In this document: positions 51,415 through 62,800 of the stretch, one piece after another | Position numbering within the stretch: position 1 is the stretch's first letter | Layout of the letters: every line of letters starts with the position of its first letter | Position numbers and translations under genes: made by a program | NCBI RefSeq assembly: GCF_024802625.1 | Contig: NZ_CP103371.1 | Location: 372,001-436,000, forward strand | Length of the DNA: 64,000 bases | Direction: 5' to 3' | Origin: Massilia sp. H6 | Lineage (GTDB): Bacteria; Pseudomonadota; Gammaproteobacteria; Burkholderiales; Burkholderiaceae_D | Notes under the pieces: model-generated | Told to the model about the DNA's origin: nothing | The model's input: the letters and a program-made list of their open reading frames with translations, nothing else | Database searches by the model: none

Positions 51415-52977
51415 ATGAACAGACGCTTTTACCTTGCACCGTTCGCAGCGAGCCTGGCGCTGGCCGCCGCGCCCGTCCACGCGGCTCCTGCAGCCGCCAG
51501 TCCGGCAGCGACCAGCACCGCCAAACAGGCCCCGGCGGCAGCCGGCAAGCGGCACGAAGCGCGCGCGCAGCCCGCTGCCGGTTGCAGTGGCCAAGCGGCG
51601 CGGCCGGCCGTGCTGTCACTGAATATGGGCAAGTCGACCATGCTGCGCCTGCCCGAACCGGTGCGGCACCGCAGTGTCGGCAACCCTGCCGTGGTGCAGG
51701 CCATGCTGGTGGCGCCGGACACGCTGTATATCGCCGGCGTCGACGTCGGTACCACCAACATGATCGTGCAGGGTAAAAGTGGTTTGTGCACCGTGGTCGA
51801 CATTGTCGTTGCGATGGATCCAGCCGCGCTACAGGCAATGCTGACGCTTGCCATGCCAGACGAGAAGGATGTAAGGGTAATGGCGGCAGCCGATTCGCTG
51901 GTGCTCAGCGGCAGCGTCAGCGATGCCGGCGCCATCGCCCGCGTGCTGGAACTGGCCAACGCCTATGTGCGACGGCCGCTGCGCCAGCTGCCGGCGGCCG
52001 CCAGGGACAACGATAGCGATGGCGTGGTGCCCGTAGCCGGCAACGGCGCCGGCGGACAATCGTCTAGTGGCCCGCGCGTCGTCAATTTACTCAGCGTCAG
52101 CGCACCGCAACAGGTGCAGCTCGAAGTAAAGATCGCCGAGGTGTCGAAGACGCTGCTCGAGCGGCTCGAGACCGGTTCTACATTCAGCTTCGGTTCCGGC
52201 AGCTGGACCACGACCCTGGTCTCGAATTTCCTGACCGGCCAGGCGCGCGGCGGCCTGCGCGCCACCAAGACCAACGGCAACCGGTTCACTGGCGACGCCG
52301 ACAAGCAAGATGGCCTGGTGCGGGTGCTGGCCGAGCCGAACGTCCTTGCCATCAGTGGCCAGGAGGGCACCTTCCTCGCCGGCGGCAAGTTCTTCATTCC
52401 GGTGGCCCAGGACAACAACAAGATCACCCTCGAGGAAAAGGAATTCGGCGTCGGCCTGCGCTTTACCCCGACCGTCCTCGCGGGCGGACGCATCAACCTG
52501 AAGGTGGCGCCGGAAGTATCGGAGCTCTCGCGCGAAGGCGTGGGGCTGTCGGCCGCCGGCATCAGCGGCGGCTCGATCCTGCCGCTGGTAACCACGCGCC
52601 GCGCCAGCACCACGGTGCAGTTGTACGACGGCCAGAGTTTCGCCATCGGTGGCTTGGTCAAGAATAATCTGGTAGCCAACCTGAAGGGTTTGCCGATGCT
52701 GGGCGAGGTGCCGATCCTCGGTGCGCTGTTTCGCAGTACCGATTACCAACAGGACCGTACCGAACTGGTTTTCGTGATTACGGCGCGGCTGGTCAAGCCG
52801 ATGCCAGGCGCGACCTACTCGCTGCCCACCGACAAGGTCGGCATCCCGACGCGCGCTGAAGTGCTGCTCGGCGGACGGCTCGAGGGTGCGGCCCCGGCCA
52901 CCACCACTGCCGTCGCCTCGACGCCGCCGGTGACAGCACCCGCCGCGCAGACCGCCAGCGGCTTCGAACTCAAATAG
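51415..52977 (+). CDS. cpaC: Flp pilus secretin CpaC/RcpA
   Basis: 520-residue secretin-family outer-membrane channel. After the signal peptide (to about PVHAAP) come the pilus-type N1 domain (LNMGKSTMLRLPEPVRHRSVGNP), a BON-like domain (MLTLAMPDEKDVRVMAAAD), and the type II/III secretin domain (VQLEVKIAEVSKTLLERL, ISGQEGTFLAGGKFFIP, PMLGEVPILGALFRS, ELVFVITARLVKP). The ATG at 51415 has GGGATGGA correctly spaced; an in-frame ATG three codons earlier abuts its only purine run. It forms the pore for the Flp pilus. Confidence 0.94.
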   Translation: MNRRFYLAPFAASLALAAAPVHAAPAAASPAATSTAKQAPAAAGKRHEARAQPAAGCSGQAARPAVLSLNMGKSTMLRLPEPVRHRSVGNPAVVQAMLVAPDTLYIAGVDVGTTNMIVQGKSGLCTVVDIVVAMDPAALQAMLTLAMPDEKDVRVMAAADSLVLSGSVSDAGAIARVLELANAYVRRPLRQLPAAARDNDSDGVVPVAGNGAGGQSSSGPRVVNLLSVSAPQQVQLEVKIAEVSKTLLERLETGSTFSFGSGSWTTTLVSNFLTGQARGGLRATKTNGNRFTGDADKQDGLVRVLAEPNVLAISGQEGTFLAGGKFFIPVAQDNNKITLEEKEFGVGLRFTPTVLAGGRINLKVAPEVSELSREGVGLSAAGISGGSILPLVTTRRASTTVQLYDGQSFAIGGLVKNNLVANLKGLPMLGEVPILGALFRSTDYQQDRTELVFVITARLVKPMPGATYSLPTDKVGIPTRAEVLLGGRLEGAAPATTTAVASTPPVTAPAAQTASGFELK

Positions 52978-52986
52978 GAGCCTGAC

Positions 52987-53265
52987 GTGACCACGATAAC
53001 CCGCCTGATACCTCTGGCGCTGCTGGGCGCCTGCCTGCAGGGCTGCATACACACCACCCCGGAATGGGACAAGCAATTCGGCAGTGCCACGCGCAACAAC
53101 CTGGCCGCCCAGGTGATTGACCCGGCCGCGCCGGCCAATACCCATCCAGCCACCGGCATCGATGGCCGCGCTGCCAAGGGGGCGTACGACCGCTACCAGC
53201 GCAGCTACGAACACCGGGAACCGCAGGCGCCGACGCTGATCATCAATGCCGGCGGCGCGCGATGA
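52987..53265 (+). CDS. small tad-locus lipoprotein (CpaD-like)
   Basis: 92-residue predicted lipoprotein with a lipobox LQGC (Cys20). The segment EWDKQFGSATRNNLAAQVIDP and the following DGRAAKGAYDRY resemble small lipoproteins at this place in betaproteobacterial tad loci, functionally matched to CpaD/RcpB. It starts with GTG behind AGGAGCCTGAC. It probably helps seat the secretin in the outer membrane. Confidence 0.8.
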   Translation: MTTITRLIPLALLGACLQGCIHTTPEWDKQFGSATRNNLAAQVIDPAAPANTHPATGIDGRAAKGAYDRYQRSYEHREPQAPTLIINAGGAR

Positions 53266-53308
53266 GCGCATCCGGTCTAATTTAATACGCGTCAGCACGG
53301 GGCCCGCC

Positions 53309-54484
53309 ATGAAAGCGCTACTCATCAGCCGCGACAGTCAGCTTTACGCGGAAATCGCCTCCCAGGGCGCGGCGCGCGTGCCACCACTGAACCTCGGGGC
53401 TGTCCGTGCCAGCCTGCGCGAGGCGCTCGACCGGCCCGAATCCGATAGCCCCCAGCTGGTCATCGTCGATGCCACCGACACCGAGCCATCCGAAGTGGCC
53501 CTGCTCGAGCGGCTAGGCCGCCAGTATCCCGAAGCGCACCTGATGCTGCTGACCGACCATCATCAGCCAGAACTGCTGATTCGCGCCATGCGCGCCGGCG
53601 TGCGCGAGGTACTCCAACTACCGCTGGTGCACCGGGCCTTCCATGAGTCGATGGACCGGATTTCCACCGCCGCGGGCGTCTCGTCGCTGCGCAACGGCAA
53701 GGTACTGGCTTTTATCTCCTGCAAGGGCGGCAGCGGTGCAACCTTCATCTCGACCAATTTCGGCTATGCGCTGGCTTCGCTGGCAGCCAAGAAGGTCCTG
53801 CTGATCGACCTGCACGGCCAGTTCGGCGATGCCGCCCTGTACGTGTCCGACCAGAAGCCGACCATGACCTTGTCTGACGTCTGCGCGCAGATCGCACGCA
53901 TCGATGGGCCGTTCCTGGAAAACTGCGTGGTGCACGTCACTCCTGGCTTCGGCGTGCTGGCAGCGGCGGACGACCCGGCCCACGCCCGGGAAGCCAAGCC
54001 GGAGCACATCGATACGATCCTGCGCGTGGCACGCCAGCACTACGACTATGTGCTGCTCGACGTCGGACGGCAGATCGACGCCGTGTCGCTGCGCGCGCTC
54101 GACATCACCGACATCATCTATCCGGTGCTGCAGCTGGCACTGCCCGACATCCGCGATGCGCGCCGGCTGCTGGATATCTTCCGCTCGCTCGGCTACGTGC
54201 TCGATCATATCCGCCTGATCGTCAACCGCTACGAAAAAGGCGGCAAGCTGCGCCTTCAGGACCTGCACGCGGCGCTCGGCTGCGAGGTAGTGCATACCTT
54301 TCCCAATGATTATGTCGCCGTTACCGATTCAGTCAACCAGGGTGTGCCCGTGCTGCAGTTGTCGCGCTCGAGCGCTGCGGCGCGCAGCCTGTCCGACATG
54401 GTCGAACTGGTGACCACGCGCCGTGTCCAGGAGAACAAGGGTCTGTTCGACCGCCTGTTCGGGCGCGGCGATTCCGACGACTGA
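53309..54484 (+). CDS. cpaE: Flp pilus assembly ATPase-like protein CpaE/TadZ
   Basis: 391-residue protein with an N-terminal receiver-like domain (about 1-120) and a MinD/ParA-type domain. The deviant Walker A is KGGSGAT (139-145), where the second lysine of KGGxGKT is Ala144, as is usual in CpaE. VLLIDLHGQFGDAALYVSD and LDVGRQIDAVSLRALDITD are further MinD-like motifs. It is thought to position the Tad machine at the pole. The ATG at 53309 begins the conserved region and an upstream extension overlapping the lipoprotein gene is not used. Confidence 0.93.
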   Translation: MKALLISRDSQLYAEIASQGAARVPPLNLGAVRASLREALDRPESDSPQLVIVDATDTEPSEVALLERLGRQYPEAHLMLLTDHHQPELLIRAMRAGVREVLQLPLVHRAFHESMDRISTAAGVSSLRNGKVLAFISCKGGSGATFISTNFGYALASLAAKKVLLIDLHGQFGDAALYVSDQKPTMTLSDVCAQIARIDGPFLENCVVHVTPGFGVLAAADDPAHAREAKPEHIDTILRVARQHYDYVLLDVGRQIDAVSLRALDITDIIYPVLQLALPDIRDARRLLDIFRSLGYVLDHIRLIVNRYEKGGKLRLQDLHAALGCEVVHTFPNDYVAVTDSVNQGVPVLQLSRSSAAARSLSDMVELVTTRRVQENKGLFDRLFGRGDSDD

Positions 54485-54513
54485 ACGCAACCACGGACAA
54501 CCTGGAGCATCCC

Positions 54514-55860
<1,347 letters not shown>

Positions 55861-55870
55861 GGGAGGGCGC

Positions 55871-56848
55871 ATGGACGCGGTGTTCTACGCTTTTGTGGTG
55901 TTCCTGTTCGCGGCGGTGATCCTCGCGATCGAAGGCACCTATCTGTGGTGGATGGGCACGCACGGCGCCGCAGCGCGCCGGATCGCCCGCCGGCTGCAGC
56001 TCATGTCAGGCTCGTCGGGGCGCAGCGGCGAGCGGATATCGATCCTCAAGCAGCGCCCTTACAGCCGCAACGCGACACTCGACCGGATACTGCACCGGGT
56101 TGCACTGGCACATCGGCTCGATGCGCTGCTGGTGCAGGCCGGCTCGCGCACGACGGTGGGACGGTTTCTGGCCTGGTCGCTCGGCTGCATGGCCGCGGCT
56201 GGGCTGGTGTCGTTCTGGTGGCCACTTCCGGGGCCGGCGCGCGTGCTCCTTGCCGCGCTGGGAGGCGGCGTTCCATGGTTCCTGGTGCGCCGCGCGCGCC
56301 AGCGCAGGCTGATCCGGATCGAGCGGCAATTGCCGGAAGCGGCGGACTTCATCGCCCGCGCCCTGCGCGCCGGCCACTCGTTCAGCAATGTGCTGCAAAT
56401 CGTCGGCAACGAACTGCCGGAGCCGCTCAGCGGAGAATTCCGCATTGCCCGCGAAGAGATCAACTACGGTGTGTCGATGGACGAGGCCTTGCACGGCATG
56501 GCCGCCCGCATTCCGCTGACCGACCTGCGCTACTTGATCATTGCGGTGCTGATCCAGCGCGAGTCCGGCGGCAACCTGGCGGAAATCCTCGGCAATATCA
56601 GCAACATCATCCGCGACCGCCTGAAGCTGGTAGCGCACGTGCGGGTGCTATCGGCAGAAGGGCGGATGTCCGCCTGGATCCTCGGGCTGCTGCCCTTCGC
56701 CGTGCTGGGATTCATGACCGTCTCGAGCCCCCACTACGTCAGCGTGCTCTGGACCGATCCGCAAGGCGTGCGCATGCTCTGGTACAGCATGGGCATGATC
56801 GCTGTCGGAGTCATCTGGCTGCGCAAGATCATCCGAATCCGTATCTGA
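55871..56848 (+). CDS. tadB: Tad inner-membrane platform protein TadB
   Basis: 325-residue T2SSF-family membrane protein. An N-terminal helix (AFVVFLFAAVILAIEGTYLW), a central helix pair (about 95-140) and two C-terminal helices (ILGLLPFAVLGFMTV, YSMGMIAVGVIWL) flank the cytoplasmic T2SSF domain LPEAADFIARALRAGHSFSNVLQIV. It forms the platform with TadC and works with CpaF. It starts 10 bp after cpaF. Confidence 0.95.
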   Translation: MDAVFYAFVVFLFAAVILAIEGTYLWWMGTHGAAARRIARRLQLMSGSSGRSGERISILKQRPYSRNATLDRILHRVALAHRLDALLVQAGSRTTVGRFLAWSLGCMAAAGLVSFWWPLPGPARVLLAALGGGVPWFLVRRARQRRLIRIERQLPEAADFIARALRAGHSFSNVLQIVGNELPEPLSGEFRIAREEINYGVSMDEALHGMAARIPLTDLRYLIIAVLIQRESGGNLAEILGNISNIIRDRLKLVAHVRVLSAEGRMSAWILGLLPFAVLGFMTVSSPHYVSVLWTDPQGVRMLWYSMGMIAVGVIWLRKIIRIRI

Positions 56849-56862
56849 GTCCCGAGGCAACC

Positions 56863-57804
56863 ATGACGTCTTCCCAGCTGATCTTCCTGCTTCTCGTCCT
56901 GTGCGTCGTCTGTGGCCTCGGCTGGCTTGGCCTGGTGCTGTTCGCACCCCTGGCCCTGCGCGAGCGCCTGCGCCGCTTCCTCGGCAGCACCGCGGCGGCG
57001 CCTCTCGATGCAGGCGGCGGCTGGATCGAACGCGTGGCCAGCGTGGCCAAGCCACTGACCAAACTGTCGATTCCCGACGAAGGGTGGGAGAAATCCACCC
57101 TGCGCACCCGCTTCATGAACGCGGGCTGGCGCAACCCATCGGCACCGACGCTGTACTTCGCCTCGAAGACCGGCCTCGCGCTACTGCTTCCGGCACTGGC
57201 GGCGCCGTTTGCCGTTATTTATAGCAGCGCACTGGGTGGCGGACGACTGCTCGCTTTGCTGCTGGTGGCGGCATCGCTCGGCTACTATTTGCCGAACATC
57301 CTGCTGGCGCGAATCGTGGCGCGCCGCAGCCGCGAGATCTTCGAGACCGTGCCCGATGCGCTCGACCTGCTGACGGTCTGTGTCGAAGCCGGCTTGAGCC
57401 TGGAGCGCGCCATGGTGAAGGTCGCCGCCGAAATCCATATCAAGAGCGTCGTGCTGGCGCAGGAACTGCAGATCGTGCTGATGGAAATGCGGGCCGGCTT
57501 CAGCAAGGAGAAAGCATTGCGCAACTTCGCGCTGCGCTCGGGTGTCGAAGACGTCGACACGCTAGTCGCGATGCTGATCCAGTCCGAGCGTTTCGGCACC
57601 AGCGTGGGCGACTCGCTGCGCGTGCATTCCGACAACCTGCGCCACAAGCGCCGTGTGCTGGCCGAAGAATGCGCCGCCAAGATCGGCCTGAAGCTGCTCT
57701 TCCCACTGATCTTCTGTATTTTCCCGACGCTGCTGGTAGTGCTGCTCGGACCCGCCGCAATGCAGATTGGGCGGACCCTGGGTGCGCTTCCGGGCGCGCG
57801 TTGA
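56863..57804 (+). CDS. tadC: Tad inner-membrane platform protein TadC
   Basis: 313-residue partner of TadB with N-terminal helix QLIFLLLVLCVVCGLGWLGLVL, a middle helix pair and the T2SSF domain VPDALDLLTVCVEAGLSLERAMVKVA; a C-terminal helix FPLIFCIFPTLLVVLLG follows. The ATG at 56863 has GAGG nine bases upstream and lies 14 bp after tadB; a long extension inside tadB is shadow. Confidence 0.95.
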   Translation: MTSSQLIFLLLVLCVVCGLGWLGLVLFAPLALRERLRRFLGSTAAAPLDAGGGWIERVASVAKPLTKLSIPDEGWEKSTLRTRFMNAGWRNPSAPTLYFASKTGLALLLPALAAPFAVIYSSALGGGRLLALLLVAASLGYYLPNILLARIVARRSREIFETVPDALDLLTVCVEAGLSLERAMVKVAAEIHIKSVVLAQELQIVLMEMRAGFSKEKALRNFALRSGVEDVDTLVAMLIQSERFGTSVGDSLRVHSDNLRHKRRVLAEECAAKIGLKLLFPLIFCIFPTLLVVLLGPAAMQIGRTLGALPGAR

Positions 57805-57821
57805 CCACGAAGGAGCCTGTC

Positions 57822-58913
57822 ATGCGTATCACCGCCTTGTTCTCCCGCCTGTCGCTGTTGTGCGCCGGCGCCAGCCTGCTGGCCTGCGCACCATTCTCGG
57901 GGCGCGCCAACCTCGATGGCGCGGCGCCTGCCGCCGCCGACGCCTATATGGCAGGACGCAACCACCACCTCGCGCGCCGCTACGACGAAGCGCGCGCGGC
58001 CTACCTGGCAGCACTGCAGGCGGCGCCGCAGCATGTCGATGCCCGCAACGGGCTGGCGACCCTGCACGCCGAGCAGCGCGATTTTGCAACGGCAATCGCG
58101 CTGTGGCGCGCGCTGACCGAATCCCTGACGATGGCATCCGGTCCCGGCCAGGCCTACCTGTTGAGCAATCTGGGCCACGCCTATTTCTTGAACGCGGAAT
58201 ATGACAACGCCTTGGTCGCCCTCGAAAAGGCCTGCCTGCTCGACCCCCTCAACCACCGCTCGTGGGAGTTGCTGGGCGAAACCTTGCGCAAGCTCGGTCT
58301 CGAGGAGCGCGCGCAACAGATGCTGAGCCAGGCGAATGCCTTGCGTGCCCACGATTTTCGCGCGGATTATGCCGTCGCCAAGACCCAGACCCAGACCAAG
58401 ATCGCGGCGATCGACCGTGCCGTCAAGGCACCTGCGCGCGCAGAGCAGGATTGGAGCCAGACCGAGCTACTTGTGGGGATCGACGGCATGCTCGAATTGC
58501 GGCGCGGCCCGGCTCCGGTGCCGATGCCAGGACCGGCGCCGGCGCTGCCAGCGCCCGGCGGCCGTGCCCCCGCCGCGGTCGAAATACGCAACGGCAATGG
58601 CGTGCCAGGGATGGCACGTTCGCTGGCACGTCAGCTCGGCACGGCACAATGGAAGGTCACGCGCCTGTCGAACCAGCAGGGATTCGGTGTACAGCGCACC
58701 CGCGTCGAATACGAAGCGCTCCACCGCGCGCTGGCCGAGCAGCTGGCGGCCCGCTTCGGCGACGTTACCCTGCAAGAGGTGGCAGACTGCGGGCCTGCAG
58801 GCCTGCGGGTGGTGATCGGGCACGATATTGCGCGCCGCAACTTTGCGCTGACGCCGCCGGCACCGGTGCAACAGGGCACACCTGCCGTCATGGTAGCGAC
58901 CAAGCCAGGCTAA
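57822..58913 (+). CDS. tadD: TadD-like TPR lipoprotein with LytR C-terminal domain
   Basis: 363-residue predicted lipoprotein: lipobox SLLAC (Cys22), three or more TPR units at about 40-185 (NHHLARRYDEARAAYLAALQ, LSNLGHAYFLNAEYDNALVAL), a Pro-rich linker and a LytR_C domain (VEIRNGNGVPGMARSLARQLG) at about 243-335. TadD proteins assist secretin assembly. The ATG has an AGGAG site and lies 17 bp after tadC. It is the last recognisable tad gene here. Confidence 0.9.
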   Translation: MRITALFSRLSLLCAGASLLACAPFSGRANLDGAAPAAADAYMAGRNHHLARRYDEARAAYLAALQAAPQHVDARNGLATLHAEQRDFATAIALWRALTESLTMASGPGQAYLLSNLGHAYFLNAEYDNALVALEKACLLDPLNHRSWELLGETLRKLGLEERAQQMLSQANALRAHDFRADYAVAKTQTQTKIAAIDRAVKAPARAEQDWSQTELLVGIDGMLELRRGPAPVPMPGPAPALPAPGGRAPAAVEIRNGNGVPGMARSLARQLGTAQWKVTRLSNQQGFGVQRTRVEYEALHRALAEQLAARFGDVTLQEVADCGPAGLRVVIGHDIARRNFALTPPAPVQQGTPAVMVATKPG

Positions 58914-59004
58914 AAAGTCTCCACTTGCTCGTTTGCTCAGCATCAAACGTCGCCAAGCGGCGACCGAGACAATGGCTTGGTCTGCAACCTCTCGGGAGCC
59001 CCTC

Positions 59005-59331
59005 ATGAACCTTTCTTACCGTCTTTATCTCATTCTCGCCGGCCTGTTGTTTGCGGCGCTCACCGCATGCGCGCCGACCAGCACGCGCCAGGGCACCGGA
59101 GAATACATCGACGACGCCGTCATTACTGGCCGGGTCAAAGCCGCCTTGGCCGCCGATCGCGAGGTCAAGGCCACCGAAGTGCAGGTCGATACCTTTAAAG
59201 GAACGGTGCAGCTCAGCGGCTTTGTCGAGTCGTCGGAAAGCGCAGCACGGGCAGCGCAAATTGCGCGTGAAGTGCCCGGAGTCAAAGAGGTCCACAGCGC
59301 CATGGTAAGCAAGGAAGCACGTCGTCAGTAG
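59005..59331 (+). CDS. BON-domain lipoprotein
   Basis: 108-residue predicted lipoprotein: signal LILAGLLFAALTAC (Cys22) followed by one BON domain (about 33-105; DDAVITGRVKAALAAD, TFKGTVQLSGFVESSESAARA, VPGVKEVHSAMV), similar to the OsmY/DolP group that binds membranes. The ATG is preceded by GGGAG. It is 91 bp from tadD and may be transcribed separately; a role in envelope stability is likely. Confidence 0.9.
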   Translation: MNLSYRLYLILAGLLFAALTACAPTSTRQGTGEYIDDAVITGRVKAALAADREVKATEVQVDTFKGTVQLSGFVESSESAARAAQIAREVPGVKEVHSAMVSKEARRQ

Positions 59332-59541
59332 TGCAGCGCAACGCAAGCCCGGGCCACCAACGGCCGGGCCGGAAACCGTCCTGTTTTGCATCCTTGCTCA
59401 GCGTTTAGGCTCGTTGCCCAGCGATCAGCAGATCGCTAGCCTTCAGTTACTTCCCCTGTACCGAACGCGACTGCGTTCGCGCCCCTCCTTCGGTGTTGCA
59501 AATCCGCCGCAGTCGATCCCATCCCCGGCAGGAACATTTCG

Positions 59542-59570
59542 TTGACAATTTTTTTACCTAACCCTACTAT
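59542..59570 (+). promoter_or_regulatory. sigma-70 promoter of the TonB receptor gene
   Basis: TTGACA (59542-59547) and TACTAT (59565-59570) are separated by exactly 17 bp, an almost ideal promoter. Transcription should start near 59577, directly before the operator palindrome. Confidence 0.85.
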
Positions 59571-59582
59571 TCAGAGCATTAA

Positions 59583-59600
59583 CATGGAAACGTTTCCATG
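59583..59600. promoter_or_regulatory. LacI-type operator palindrome
   Basis: CATGGAAACGTTTCCATG is a perfect 18-bp palindrome with the central CG typical of LacI-family operators. It lies at about +6 to +23 relative to the predicted start, an ideal repressor position. No LacI-type gene is in the window. Confidence 0.85.
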
Positions 59601-59846
59601 AAACCGCAAGAATTGCTGGAATCGGGATGGCTTTGTCGATGCAAGCCTGAGCCGTGACCGGTAAGCGAGCAGTGCGCGTCACCCCTGATCCGCCAGGCAG
59701 GCACTAGCCGGCGAGTTGAGAAGGCGATGCAGGGAACCAGGGACGACAGCATGAGGCCGGTAGTGCAGCCATGGTGAGCCGGCAACTGGACGTGGAGATA
59801 CCGTTGGATCGGGTGACGGTTAAATTTAAAAAAACAGGAGAGCACC

Positions 59847-62800
59847 ATGCATTACCCCAAGGCGAAACAAACTTTAATGAGCCTGGCAGTAGCCGGCGCG
59901 TGCGCAGCATTCATGCCGGCCATGGCCCAGGAAGTCGCCGCTAACCCAGGCACGGCTGAGACCACCGTCCCGGCAACGGCGTCCACTGCCCAGGAAGCCA
60001 CCACCCCCTCCTCGCCGGCTGGCGTCCAGACCGTTGTCGTCACTGGCCTGCGCGCCAGCCTGGCTTCGTCGCTCAATCTCAAGCGCAACGCGACCGGTTT
60101 CGTCGACGGTATCGTTGCTGAAGACATCGGCAAATTCCCGGATACTAACCTGGCCGAATCGCTGCAGCGCATCAGCGGCGTGTCGATCGACCGCTCCATT
60201 GGCGAAGGCTCGAAAGTCACCGTGCGCGGCGTCGGCCCCGACTTCAACCTGGTGCTGCTCAATGGCCGCCAGATGCCGGCCTCGAACCTGGGCGACCGCC
60301 CAGGTCGCAGCTACGACTTTGCCAACATCGCCTCGGAAGGCGTATCGCAGCTGCAGGTGTACAAGTCGTCGCGTGCCGAAACCCCAACCGGCGGCATTGG
60401 TGCGACCATCAACGTGATCACGGCGCGTCCATTGTCGCGTCCGGGCCTGCAGGCCACCGTTGGCGTCAAGGGCGTATACGACAAGTCGGCCCAGAACCTG
60501 CCGGCAGATGTCCAGCGCGGCGACAAGATCACTCCTGAAATTTCTGGCCTCTACAGCAACACCTCGGCCGACGGCCGGTTCGGTATCGCCCTGACCGGCA
60601 GCTACCAGGAGCGCAACCTCGGCTACAACCAGGCGGCCGTATCGAATGGCTGGCGCGGCCCGTTCCGCGGCGACGAAAACAACTGGGGCACGATCCCGCA
60701 GACCGGCGCTACCAACCGTCCGATGGGCAGCGACCTGTACCAGGTGCCGCAAAACCTGAACTACAACATGAGTGGCGTGCAGCGCCAGCGTACCAACGGC
60801 CAGCTGGTGTTTCAGTTTGCGCCGGTCAAGGAGCTGACCACGACCCTTGATTACACGTATTCGGAAAACAAGATCCAGACCCGTCGCAACGACATCTCGG
60901 CCTGGTTCAATTTCGGACCGTCGACCAGCAGCTGGACCGACGGTCCGATCGCTGGCCCGCTGACGTACAAGGAACTTATCCCTGCCGGCAACAGCGACAT
61001 CGCGATGGGTGCCGCCGATTTCGCCACCAAGACCCAGAACAAATCGCTCGGCTTCAATACTGCCTGGCGCGTCAATAGCGACATCCGCCTCGAGCTCGAT
61101 GTCCACACATCGAGCGCCGAATCGCTGCCGGACAGCCCGTTCGGCTCGAACAACACCATCGGTACCGCCAGCTTCAGCCGCGGCGACACCGGCGTCGATT
61201 TTACGAAAGACTTCCCGGTACTGAGCATCGCCGGCGCGGACTTCGCCCGGGCACCGCAGCAAGTTACCGGTTCGGTGTTCGAAAACGGTTATGTCAAGAG
61301 CGAAATCGACCAGGTGCAGACGCACGCTAGCTGGAAAGTGCTGGAAGCGTCCGAGCTCAAGTTCGGCCTGGCAGCGACCGACGTGAAGAACCGTTCGGCC
61401 TTCTCGGTGCAGCAGCGCGATACCTGGGGTGGCGCCACCGTGCCGTCGGATTACCCGGCAAGCCTGTTCCACCAGGAGAGCCTGCGCCAGTACTTCAACA
61501 ACATCGATGGCAGCAGCAATCCGGCCCTGTTCAATACCTTCAACACCTTCGACTTCGACCAGGTGCGCCAGGCTGCCGCCAAGGCATCCGGACGCCCAGA
61601 CCTGTACCTGCCGAAAACCACCTACGACACCGACCAGCGCACCACCGAGAAATCGAAGAGCCTGTACGTGCAGTTCAACACCGACTGGGATACGGCGCTG
61701 CCGATCCACACCTCGATTGGCGTACGCTACGAGAAGACCGACGTGACCTCGACCGCGCTGGTGCCGACCGCCACCGCGATCACCTGGGTGTCGCAGAATG
61801 AATTCCCGGTGGTCTTCGGTGCACCGAACTTCACCACCCTGACCGGCAAGTACCACCACGTGCTGCCGAGTTTCGACGCCGACATCGAGCTGCGCGACGA
61901 CATGAAGGGTCGCTTCAGCTACGGCGAAACGATTGGCCGTCCACGTTACGACCAGCTCACCGGCGGCCAGGTGCTCGATACCCTGGCACGGGTCCAGGGC
62001 GGCACCGGACGCCAGGGCAATCCGGGCCTGCTGCCGGTCAAGTCGAAGAACTTCGACCTGGCCTATGAGTGGTATTACGCGAAGTCGAGCTTTGTCTCGC
62101 TCGGCCACTTCCGCAAGAGCCTCGAGAACTACGCTGGCCAGTCGCAAGTCATCGCCCAGCCCTTCGGTCTGCGCACCCCGGTGGGCGGCGCCTACTGGAA
62201 TGCAGCGCTGGCCAATGGCTGCCCGACGGCCGACACGACCTGCATCCGCAATTACATCTTCCGTAATTTCAGCGGCCAGCCTGGCGTGGTGCGTGGTACC
62301 GATGATGCGAGCGGCAATGCCACCGGCGTGATTACCGGCCAGGGCAACGATCCGATCGCGAATTTCCAGATCACGAGCTATTCGAACCAGAAGCAGGCGC
62401 GCCTGCGTGGTCTCGAGTTCAACGTCCAGCACATGTTCGGCGGCAGCGGCTTCGGTGTCTCGGCCAACTACACCAAGGTGGATTCGGACCTGGCATTTGA
62501 CAATGGCAGCATCGGTGAACAGTTCGCGCTGGTGGGCTTGAGCGATTCGGCCAACCTGGTCGGTATCTTCGAGAACGATACCTGGAATGTGCGCGCGGCC
62601 TACAACTGGCGCGACAAGTTCCTGGCATCGACCTTCGACGGATCGGGCCCGAACCCGAACTATGTCGAAGCGTATGGCCAGCTCGATTTGAGCATCGGCT
62701 ATAACATCAACAAGAACCTGAGCATCCAGTTCGAAGGCATCAACCTGACCGACGAGATCAAGCGCATCCACGGCCGTACCGACCGCAACGTGCTGTACGT

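Larger units (their letters stand above)
59332..59846. other. 515-bp control region and long leader of the TonB receptor gene
   Basis: No gene. It holds an imperfect GC-rich hairpin at about 59349-59374 after the BON gene, a near-consensus sigma-70 promoter at 59542-59570, an 18-bp operator palindrome at 59583-59600 and then about 245 bp of untranslated leader before the receptor ATG. I could not match the leader to a known riboswitch. Confidence 0.7.

Noticed and set aside
53745..53753. Missing Walker A lysine in CpaE (KGGSGAT) considered as an inactivating mutation
   Set aside because: Alanine at this position is common in CpaE/TadZ proteins, so it is a family trait and not a defect of this gene.
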